Below are positions 4,947 to 10,689 of a DNA stretch of 10,689 nucleotides, one piece after another. Both the position numbers and the translations under genes were made by a program. A model generated the notes under the pieces. The model was not told the DNA's origin. It was given only the letters and a program-made list of their open reading frames with translations, and ran no database searches. Source of the DNA: Acetobacteraceae bacterium (lineage in GTDB: Bacteria > Pseudomonadota > Alphaproteobacteria > Acetobacterales > Acetobacteraceae); assembly GCA_027340195.1 (NCBI GenBank), contig DAHWNE010000295.1:1-10689 (forward strand), written 5' to 3'. Positions within the stretch are counted from its first letter, which is position 1. Each line of letters opens with the position of its first letter.

Positions 4947-5864
4947 TTACGTTCCCAGCATCGCCCCCGCGAGGATCCCCGCCTCGGCGGCCGGAATCTT
5001 CCGCCCGTCCGCCCAGCGCAGCCGGGTGATGTCGAGGAATCCGCCCTGGCCGAGCACCGAGATCCCGTCCGGACCCGCCGCCACCACCTCGCCCGGCCGA
5101 TGCCCCTTCACCTCGGCAAACCGCCGCGCGACACGCTTCGCGCAGTCGAACACGAACAGCTTGCGCCCCTCGAGGCTGGTCCAGGCGCCCGGTGCCGGAT
5201 TGCAGCCGCGCACCAGGTTGTAGGTGAGGTCGATATGGTTCGCCCACTGGATGCGTGATTCCGCCTCGCCGATGATGCCCTCGTAGCCCGCCTCGGCCTC
5301 GTGCTGGGCGAGGGCGGCGCCACGGCCGGACACCACCGCCTCCGCCGCCTCGATCAGCGCCGCCACGCCGAGCGGGAAGATCTTGCCGAAATAGAGCGAG
5401 CCCAGCGTGTCGTCCGGCTCGATCCGCACCTTGCGTTGCAGGATCACCGGACCCTCGTCGAGCCCGTCGGTGGGGCGGAAGATGGAAAGCCCCGTGTAGC
5501 GGCGCCCGGCGATGATCGCCCAGCTCATGGCGCTGGCGCCGCGATGGGCGGGCAGCAGCGAAGGGTGGAACTGGATGGTGCCGAAGCGCGGCACCACGCA
5601 CAGCGCCTGCGGCACGAACTGGGTGACATAGGCCATCACCGCCAGCTCGGCGCCGGACGCGCGCAGCGCCTCGGCCGCCTCTGGCGCGGTCAGGCGCGGG
5701 AACTGGTGGGTGGGCACCCCGGCCTCCTGGGCGGCGAGCCGCAGCGGGTCGGGGCGGCCGGATTCGGGGGCGCAGAACACCGCCGCGACGTCATCGCCGC
5801 GGGCGCGGAACGCCTCCAGCACCGCCTTGCCGAAATCCTGCTGGCCGATCAGCGCGATCCGCAT
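4947..5864 (-). CDS. Stand-alone formyltransferase/10-formyl-THF hydrolase-domain protein
   Basis: A 305-residue protein with the formyltransferase fold: the N-terminal Rossmann-like start MRIALIGQQDFGKAVLEAF, ELAVMAYVTQFVP (about 73-85), the signature FGTIQFHPSLLPAHRGASA (94-112) and the DGLDEGPVILQ loop (133-143), then a C-terminal OB-like domain (about 210-305) with VRGCNPAPGAWT. His100 and Asp136 keep the 36-residue spacing of the catalytic His and Asp of the hydrolase domain of 10-formyltetrahydrofolate dehydrogenase. The Asn that precedes the His in methionyl-tRNA formyltransferase (N-x-H) is Gln98 here. It therefore resembles the N-terminal module of FDH (ALDH1L) more than Fmt, although annotation pipelines often call such genes fmt. 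A likely role is one-carbon (10-formyl-THF) metabolism; a formyl transfer to a sugar or other amine is possible. A strong GGGGAGG ribosome site lies 6-7 bases before the ATG. It is divergent from the MFS gene. Confidence 0.85.
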   Translation of the reverse strand: MRIALIGQQDFGKAVLEAFRARGDDVAAVFCAPESGRPDPLRLAAQEAGVPTHQFPRLTAPEAAEALRASGAELAVMAYVTQFVPQALCVVPRFGTIQFHPSLLPAHRGASAMSWAIIAGRRYTGLSIFRPTDGLDEGPVILQRKVRIEPDDTLGSLYFGKIFPLGVAALIEAAEAVVSGRGAALAQHEAEAGYEGIIGEAESRIQWANHIDLTYNLVRGCNPAPGAWTSLEGRKLFVFDCAKRVARRFAEVKGHRPGEVVAAGPDGISVLGQGGFLDITRLRWADGRKIPAAEAGILAGAMLGT

Positions 5865-5959
5865 CCCTGCCTCCCCCGGTTGCCGGACCAGGGTGGCGCG
5901 CCCGGGCGGGCCTGTCGAGCGCCCTTGCAGCCGATCGGCGAATCTGCGCCGGATGGGTC

Positions 5960-7228
5960 ATGTCGGTCACCACGGCAACGGCGACTTGGGTATCGGCGCG
6001 ACGGGCGCTGATCGGGCTGTGCGCGCTCAATTTCTTCCTGGCGGCGGCGCAGACCGGGTTCGGGCCGTTCCTGCCGGTGTTCCTGACCCAGCAGCATTGG
6101 ACCCAGGCGGATATCGGCTTCGCGCTGAGCCTGGGCACGGTGGCCGCGATCGCCACCCAGCTGCCGGGCGGAGCGCTGGTGGACCGGGTGGACGGCAAGC
6201 GCGCGCTGGTGGCGCTGGCGCTGGCCGCCACCGGGCTGTCGGCCCTGGGCTTCGCGCTGTTCCCCCGCCCCGGCGACGGGTTCGTGGCCCAGGTCTGGGT
6301 GGCGCAGGCGGTGCATGCCGCCGCGGCCAGCGTGCTGACGCCGGCGGTCGCCGCGCTGACCCTGATGGTGAGCGGCCACGAGGGGTTCGGCGCCCAGCTC
6401 GGGTCGAACGCGCGCTATGCCTCGGTGGGCGCGGCGGCGGCGGCGGCGCTGCTGGGGGCGTTCGCCACCTGGGAATCGGAACGCGCGGTGTTCCTGGTGA
6501 CGGCGCTGCTGGTGATCCCGGCAATCGGCGCGCTCTGCCTGCTGGAGACCCCGTTGCAGCCGTTGCGACCGCGCCGGATCGACCATCCGGCGCTGCATCC
6601 GCGCCCGGCGCGGCGTGGGGGGGGATGGCGGATTTTTCTCTCGCTGCACCTGCATGTGTTCGCGGTGGCGGTGATGCTGTTCCAGCTGGGCAACGCGGCA
6701 ATGCTGCCGCTGGCGCTGAACGATCTGGCGCTGCGTGGGCAGGCCAGCGGGTTCCTGGTCTCGGCCACCATCATGGTGCCGTCCGCGGTGGTGGCCATCG
6801 CCTCGCCCTGGGTGGGGCGGCGGGCGCAGCGGGTCGGCCGGCGGGGGCTGCTGCTGTCGGCCTTCGCCGCGCTGGCGCTGCGGGGCGTGCTGCTGATGCT
6901 GCGGCCGGGCCCGGCGGCGCTGGTCGGGATCGAGCTGCTGGATGGCGCGAGCGGAGCGGTGTTCGGGTTGATGCTGCCGCTGGTCGCCGCCGATCTGACC
7001 CGCGACACCGGGTATTTCAACCTGGCGATCGGCGCGCTGGGGCTGGCGGTCAGCATCGGCGCCACGATCAGCACGCTGCTGGCCGGGCTGGTGTTCGACG
7101 CCGCCGGGGCGCGCGCCGCGTTCCTGGCCCTGGCCGCGGCCGGGGCCGCCGGGTTCGCGGTGGTCCGCCTGCTGATGCCGGAGACCCGTCCGGCGATCAT
7201 GGTCGCGGAGCCGCCGTCGGTCCCCTGA
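5960..7228 (+). CDS. Major facilitator superfamily (MFS) transporter
   Basis: A 422-residue integral inner-membrane protein with about 12 hydrophobic segments in two bundles, separated by a charged cytoplasmic loop near residues 197-223 (LRPRRIDHPALHPRPARRGG). The first helix starts at about residue 15 (ALIGLCALNFFLAAAQTGFG). The loop after helix 2, with GGALVDRVDGKRALV (about 70-84), matches MFS motif A (G-x-x-x-D-R-x-G-x-R). This is a drug/metabolite efflux-style MFS; the substrate is unknown. The ATG at 5960 gives a natural N-terminus, although its ribosome site is weak; another ATG at 5953 is out of frame. It lies 95 bases from the divergent formyltransferase and converges with egtD (15 bases between stops). 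Nothing shows a functional link to ergothioneine, though an exporter next to egt genes is conceivable. Confidence 0.9.
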   Translation: MSVTTATATWVSARRALIGLCALNFFLAAAQTGFGPFLPVFLTQQHWTQADIGFALSLGTVAAIATQLPGGALVDRVDGKRALVALALAATGLSALGFALFPRPGDGFVAQVWVAQAVHAAAASVLTPAVAALTLMVSGHEGFGAQLGSNARYASVGAAAAAALLGAFATWESERAVFLVTALLVIPAIGALCLLETPLQPLRPRRIDHPALHPRPARRGGGWRIFLSLHLHVFAVAVMLFQLGNAAMLPLALNDLALRGQASGFLVSATIMVPSAVVAIASPWVGRRAQRVGRRGLLLSAFAALALRGVLLMLRPGPAALVGIELLDGASGAVFGLMLPLVAADLTRDTGYFNLAIGALGLAVSIGATISTLLAGLVFDAAGARAAFLALAAAGAAGFAVVRLLMPETRPAIMVAEPPSVP

Positions 7229-7243
7229 CCGGTGTTCCGCATC

Positions 7244-8170
7244 TCAGCCGGCGAGAAGATGTACCGAAAACAACTGCCCGGGATCGGTCCACACCCGCGC
7301 CGGGGTCCAGCCGCCGGCGCGGGCCAGGGCGGCGAAGCCGGGAAGACTGTGCTTGTAGCTGTTCTCGGTGTGGATGGTCTCGCCGGCGGCGAAATCGATC
7401 GCCGTGCCGGCCACGCGCACCCGTTGCGCCCGGCGGGAGACGAGATGCATCTCGATCCGGCCCTCGGCGGCGTTCCACAGCGCGCGGTGGTCGAAGCCGG
7501 CGGGGTCGAAATCCGCCCCGGCCTCGCGGTTGAGGCGGACCAGCAGGTTGCGGTTGACCGCGGCGGTGACGCCGGCGGCGTCATCATAGGCGGGCAGCAG
7601 GAGTGACGGGTCCTTGGCCAGGTCCACCCCCACCAGCAGCCGCGCCTCCGGGCCCAGCGCGGCGCGGGCTCCGGCGAGGAAGCGACGCGCCGCCGGCGGG
7701 TCCAGATTGCCGATGGTGGAGCCGGGGAAGAACCCGAGCCGGGCCATGCCGTCGAGCGCCGGCGGCAGGCGGGGCGGAGTGAGGAAATCTGCCGCGATCG
7801 GCATCACGGCCAGGTCCGGCCAGCGGGCGCGGGCGCGGTTCGCCATCGCCTCCAGCGCGGCGGCGGCGATGTCGATCGGGACATAGGCGGCGAACGGGGC
7901 GCCGGGGCAGTCGAGCAGGAACGCGGCCTTGGCCTCGTCGGAGGCGCCGTATTCCACCAGCGCCGCGGGGCGCGCGAGCAGGGGGGCAATCTCCCGCGCG
8001 ATGACCGGCAGCAGGGCGAGCTCGGTGCGGGTCAGGTAGTACTCGGGCAGCCCGGTGATGCGATAGAACAGCGCGCAGCCCGCGTCGTCATAGAACAGGA
8101 CGGGCGGCAGGGTCTTCGGCCGCGCCGAGAGGCCGGCCAGGGCGAGGGCGGCGATGTCCGGCTCAGGCAT
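7244..8170 (-). CDS. egtD: L-histidine N-alpha-methyltransferase (ergothioneine biosynthesis)
   Basis: A 308-residue enzyme that uses three SAM to convert L-histidine to hercynine, the first committed step of ergothioneine synthesis. EgtD hallmarks are present: YYLTRTE (44-50), the SAM loop VEYGASDEAK (72-81), PIDIAAAAL (98-106), FFPGSTIGNL (147-156, Asn154 being the histidine-binding Asn), LLVGVDLAKDP then AYDDAAGVTAA (178-204, Tyr195), and the imidazole-binding E-x-S in HTENSYKHS (Glu269, Ser271). The SAM loop reads YGASDEAK where EgtD usually has a GSG-x-x-x-KT style loop; it may be a lineage variant. The ATG overlaps the egtB stop (ATGCCTGA, 8 bases), so translation is coupled. Cytoplasmic; last gene of the leftward operon. 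Confidence 0.95.
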   Translation of the reverse strand: MPEPDIAALALAGLSARPKTLPPVLFYDDAGCALFYRITGLPEYYLTRTELALLPVIAREIAPLLARPAALVEYGASDEAKAAFLLDCPGAPFAAYVPIDIAAAALEAMANRARARWPDLAVMPIAADFLTPPRLPPALDGMARLGFFPGSTIGNLDPPAARRFLAGARAALGPEARLLVGVDLAKDPSLLLPAYDDAAGVTAAVNRNLLVRLNREAGADFDPAGFDHRALWNAAEGRIEMHLVSRRAQRVRVAGTAIDFAAGETIHTENSYKHSLPGFAALARAGGWTPARVWTDPGQLFSVHLLAG

Positions 8171-9338
8171 CGCGCGCCAGCCGCAGCCCGGAAAACTGCC
8201 ATCGCTTGTCGGGGTGGAAAAAGTTCCGATAGGTCAGCCGCGCATGACCCGGCGGGGTGGCCAGCGACCCGCCGCGCAGCACCATCTGCCCGATCATGAA
8301 CTTGCCGTTGTATTCCCCGACCGCCCCCGGAGCAGGGCGATAGCCGGGATAGGGCAGGTAGGCGCTGGCGGTCCATTGCCAGACATGACCGGTGGCCTCG
8401 GCGAAGCCGGGCATGGTGGCGGCGGTCTCCCATTCCGCCTCGGTCGGCAGCCGCGCGCCGGCCCAGCGGGCGAAGGCGTCGGCCTCGTACCAGCTGATCT
8501 GGCGCACCGGCGCGGCGGGCTCCAGCCGGGCGAGTCCGCCGAGGCCCATCTGCCACCATTCGCCGTCGCGCTGCTGCCAGTGGAGCGGCGCGGTCCAGCC
8601 ACGCTCGCGCACCGCCGCCCAGCCGTCCGACATCCAGAGCGTGGCCGTGGCGTAGCCGTCGTCGGCGATGAAGGCGGCGAAATCGGCGTTGCGCACCAGC
8701 CGGTCGGCGATCGCGAACGGGGCGAGGTAACAGCGGTGGCGCGGAGCCTCGTTGTCGAAATGAAAGCCGGTCCCGCCATGGCCGATCTCGGTCATGCCAC
8801 CGGGGTGGGGCAGGAACCGAGGTGGGGCGGGGTCGCCGGCCGGCTCCTCCCAGCCCGGCAGGACGGCCGGCGCCAGCGGGTTCTGGGCGAAGCCGTGCAG
8901 CATGTCGGTGAGCAGCAGCTCCTGGTGCTGCTGTTCGTGTTGCAGGCCGAGTTCGATCAGCGCGGCGACCTCGGGCGCCCGGACGGCGGCGAGCAGGGAT
9001 GCCATCGCCGCGTCCACATGTTCCCGATAGGCGGTGATCTCGGTGGCGGCGGGGCGGGTCAGCATCCCGCGCGCCGGGCGCGGATGTCGCGGGCCCACCT
9101 GTTCGTAATAGGAATTGAACAGGTAGCCGAACGCGGGCGCGAAGGGCTCGTAGCCCGGCAGGTATGGGGTGAGGGCGAACTCCTCGAAGAACCAGGTGGT
9201 GTGGGCGCGGTGCCATTTTACCGGGCTCGCGTCGGGCATGGATTGCAGCCCTTGATCCTCGGGCGAGAGCGCGCCGGACAGACGTTCGGTATGCGCGCGC
9301 ACGGCCCGGTAGCGCGCGGCGACGGGCGGCAGGTCCAC
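8163..9338 (-). CDS. egtB: Iron-dependent sulfoxide synthase of ergothioneine biosynthesis
   Basis: A 391-residue enzyme that joins hercynine to a thiol (gamma-glutamylcysteine or cysteine) with O2. The N-terminal DinB-like helical domain (about 5-150) carries the iron triad: the second His of WHRAH (His46) and both His of HEQQHQE (His134, His138). The C-terminal formylglycine-generating-enzyme/sulfatase-modifying fold (about 180-391) includes HPGGMTEIGHGG, PVRQISWYEADAFARWAGAR, LPTEAEWE and the family-typical end RGGSLATPPGHARLTYRNFF then GLRLARDA. Arg87 and Arg90 are in the right place for the gamma-glutamyl-binding arginines of mycobacterial EgtB, but the thiol substrate is not settled by this. 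It starts at GTG 9338, 9 bases after the dehydrogenase stop, with no strong Shine-Dalgarno, so it probably depends on translation from upstream. It overlaps egtD by 8 bases. Confidence 0.95.
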   Translation of the reverse strand: MDLPPVAARYRAVRAHTERLSGALSPEDQGLQSMPDASPVKWHRAHTTWFFEEFALTPYLPGYEPFAPAFGYLFNSYYEQVGPRHPRPARGMLTRPAATEITAYREHVDAAMASLLAAVRAPEVAALIELGLQHEQQHQELLLTDMLHGFAQNPLAPAVLPGWEEPAGDPAPPRFLPHPGGMTEIGHGGTGFHFDNEAPRHRCYLAPFAIADRLVRNADFAAFIADDGYATATLWMSDGWAAVRERGWTAPLHWQQRDGEWWQMGLGGLARLEPAAPVRQISWYEADAFARWAGARLPTEAEWETAATMPGFAEATGHVWQWTASAYLPYPGYRPAPGAVGEYNGKFMIGQMVLRGGSLATPPGHARLTYRNFFHPDKRWQFSGLRLARDA

Positions 9339-9347
9339 CGCGGCGGC

Positions 9348-10466
9348 CTACAGCATCCGTTGCAGGATCAGCTTCTGCACGTCCGAGGTGCCCTCGTAGA
9401 TCTGGCAGACGCGGACATCGCGATAGATGCGCTCCACCGGGTAGTCGGAGAGGAACCCGTAGCCGCCCAGGGTCTGGATGGCGGCGGTGCAGACCGCCTC
9501 GGCGGCTTCCTAGGCGAACAGCTTGGCCATGCAGGCGGCCTCCAGCGCCGGGGCGCCGGCGGCTTTCAGCCGGGCGGCGTGCAGCGTCATCTGCCGCGCG
9601 GCCTCGAGCCGCGTCTTCGCCTCCACCAGCCGGAACGCGACGGCCTGGTGCTCGATGATCGGCTGGCCGAAGGCGCTGCGGTCGCGGGCATAGGCGACGG
9701 CGTGCTCCAGCGCGGCGCGGGCCATGCCCACACTTTGCGCGGCGATGCCGATGCGCCCGGATTCCAGGGTCGAGAGGGCGATCCGGTAGCCCTGGCCTTC
9801 CGCGCCCACCAGCTGGTCGGCCGGCAGCTCCATGTCCTCGAAGGCCAGGGCGCAGGTGTCGGAGGCCTTCTGGCCGAGCTTCTCCTCCACCCGCAGCACC
9901 TTGAAGCCGGGGGTCGCCTTGTCGGCGACGAAGCAGGAGATCCCCTTCTTTCCCGCCGCCGGGTCGGTGACGGCGAAGAAGACGATGCTGCCCGGATGGG
10001 TGGCGTTGGAGATGAACTGCTTGGCGCCGTTGACGATCCAGCGGTCCCCCTTGCGGATGGCGCGGGTGCGGAGGTTGGAGGCGTCGGAGCCCGCCTGCGG
10101 CTCGGTCAGGCCGAAGCTGCCGACATGCGCGCCGGCGGCGAGCGGGCGCAGCCAACGATCCTTCTGGGCGTCGGTGCCGAACGTGCCGAGCACCACGCAG
10201 GTCGGCGAGTTGTGGACCGAGACCATCGTGGAAACGGCTCCGTCGCCGGCGGCGATCTCCTCGAGCAGGGCGGCGTAGGTGACCGGGTCGAGGTCGGAGC
10301 CGCCCCATTCGGCCGCGGTGGTGGCGCCGAGAATGCCGAGCGCGCCGAGCTCGGCGATGATGTCGGCCTCGATGCGCGCCTGCTTCTCCCGGGCGGCGGC
10401 GAGTGGGGCGAGGCGCTCGCTGGCGAACTGGCGGCCCATGTCGAGCACGAGCGGATCGGGGGTCAT
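9348..10466 (-). pseudogene. Acyl-CoA dehydrogenase, interrupted by an in-frame TAG at codon 319
   Basis: The frame spans 372 codons, the normal length for a short-chain-type acyl-CoA dehydrogenase (FAD enzyme, alpha-beta desaturation of acyl-CoA). Seen: an N-terminal helical domain; GSFGLTEPQAGSDAS (116-130) and WIVNGAKQFISN (143-154), which bind FAD and substrate; and DRSAFGQPIIEHQA near 265, the FAD-dimer segment. At 9510-9512 the codon after AKLFA is TAG; the same frame then continues as [19 protein letters not shown] and on to [17 protein letters not shown], stopping at 9348-9350. The usual residue here is Ser, so TCG to TAG is one base change. The predicted 318-residue product would lack the catalytic Glu of YEGTSD (residue 358) and the last helices, so it should be inactive. 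An AGGAGG site lies about 7 bases before the ATG. First gene of the operon with egtB and egtD. Confidence 0.85.
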
Positions 10467-10493
10467 CTGGGCCTCCTGGTCGACGCCCGCGAG

Positions 10494-10524
10494 GACCGGG
10501 CAGGGGCGATGTTACCGCCCGGTC
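10494..10524. promoter_or_regulatory. 8-bp inverted repeat in the dehydrogenase leader
   Basis: GACCGGGC (10494-10501) and GCCCGGTC (10517-10524) are perfect inverted repeats around a 15-base loop. The loop holds TAACAT when read on the minus strand (10509-10514), a 4/6 match to a -10 hexamer. It may be an operator at the promoter of the dehydrogenase-egtBD operon or an RNA hairpin in its leader. There is no T-run, so it is not a terminator. GC-rich palindromes arise easily, so this is tentative. Confidence 0.3.
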
Positions 10525-10562
10525 GGCGGGATGGGAAACCGGGGGCGCCGCACCCTCGATCG

Positions 10563-10576
10563 TTGATCGGAATCAA
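10563..10576. promoter_or_regulatory. FNR/FixK-type binding box (TTGAT-N4-ATCAA)
   Basis: TTGAT-CGGA-ATCAA is a perfect match to the consensus of FNR/Anr/FixK (CRP-FNR family) sites. It lies in the divergent gap, with its centre about 103 bases from the dehydrogenase ATG and about 111 bases from the rightward ATG at 10681. A -10-like TATCCT at 10604-10609 on the + strand would put the box near -46 of a rightward transcript, close to but not exactly at the class II position (-41.5). Oxygen- or redox-responsive control of the rightward gene is the better guess. Confidence 0.6.
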
Positions 10577-10603
10577 TGACTCGCCCGGGCCGAGGGGCTT
10601 CGC

Positions 10604-10609
10604 TATCCT
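10604..10609 (+). promoter_or_regulatory. Possible -10 element of the rightward gene at the window edge
   Basis: TATCCT matches the -10 consensus at 4 of 6 positions in very GC-rich surroundings, 28 bases downstream of the FNR-type box. A start point near 10616 would give a leader of about 65 bases before the ATG at 10681. Confidence 0.25.
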
Positions 10610-10680
10610 CGCGGAACGGACGCACCCCCGAACGGCGCGCCCGTCCATAACGCCAGTCAACGACAATAGGGAGACAGTGA

Positions 10681-10689
10681 ATGAAACTT
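10681..10689 (+). CDS. Start of a rightward gene running out of the window
   Basis: ATG AAA CTT (Met-Lys-Leu) at the very end, preceded by AGGGAGA with 6-7 bases of spacing (10668-10674), which is the best ribosome site near this edge. The Met-Lys-Leu start is common in exported proteins but proves nothing with three codons. The FNR-type box upstream suggests it may be redox regulated. The product is unknown. Confidence 0.5.

Noticed and set aside
5710..7533. A 607-codon open frame on the + strand
   Set aside because: It overlaps the MFS gene in another frame and parts of two neighbours, its translation is low-complexity Gly/Ala/Arg, and GC-rich DNA routinely gives such shadows.
9510..9512. 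TAG as a recoded (pyrrolysine or read-through) codon
   Set aside because: Pyrrolysine use is not expected in this protein or lineage, nothing in the window supports it, and the usual residue (Ser) differs by one base. A nonsense mutation or sequence error is simpler.
8032..10308. A 758-codon open frame on the minus strand running through egtB and the dehydrogenase
   Set aside because: It is an out-of-frame shadow of both genes, rich in Arg/Pro/Gly, with no recognisable domain. It does not offer an alternative reading that would bypass the TAG.
1..10689. CRISPR array, rRNA or insertion sequence
   Set aside because: No regularly spaced repeats, no rRNA-like stretches and no transposase-like protein were seen. 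The only repeat pair of note is the tRNA-Val duplication.

Overview
The window is GC-rich throughout, with dense and mostly bidirectionally packed genes. It looks like an alphaproteobacterium. The ergothioneine enzymes, the acyl-CoA dehydrogenase and the small secreted Ala/Pro-rich protein read most like Rhodospirillales/Acetobacteraceae, but that placement is inference from protein style, not from a search.

Layout, left to right. The 3' end of pheT (+, 2-190) is followed by a leftward cluster: a zinc-ribbon SAM methyltransferase (1783-2526), a small exported protein (1273-1728) and an F420/flavin luciferase-like oxidoreductase (205-1257). At 2541-3908 lies a compact foreign-looking block. 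An intact tRNA-Val(CAC) with encoded CCA (3834-3908, minus) forms its right edge, and a decayed 52-bp copy of the 3' part of the same tRNA (2541-2592) its left edge. The block holds a DUF1778 antitoxin and a GNAT (TacT-type) toxin on the + strand, with a palindromic candidate operator, and no integrase. It looks like a minimal tRNA-inserted island or its remnant.

To its right are a LysR regulator (+, 4028-4939), converging with a stand-alone 10-formyl-THF-type formyltransferase/hydrolase domain protein (minus, 4947-5864), which diverges from an MFS transporter (+, 5960-7228). Converging with the transporter is a leftward operon: acyl-CoA dehydrogenase (9348-10466), egtB (8163-9338) and egtD (7244-8170). 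EgtD trimethylates histidine to hercynine and EgtB joins it to a thiol, so this operon supplies the core of ergothioneine synthesis. The acyl-CoA dehydrogenase carries an in-frame TAG at codon 319 that removes its catalytic glutamate, so it is scored as a pseudogene (or a sequence error).

The last 223 bases hold a divergent control region with a perfect FNR/FixK-type box (TTGAT-N4-ATCAA) and, at the very edge, a well-placed Shine-Dalgarno and ATG of a rightward gene that continues outside the window.

The strongest leads are the tRNA-flanked toxin-antitoxin island, the nonsense-interrupted dehydrogenase ahead of egtBD, and the FNR-type box.
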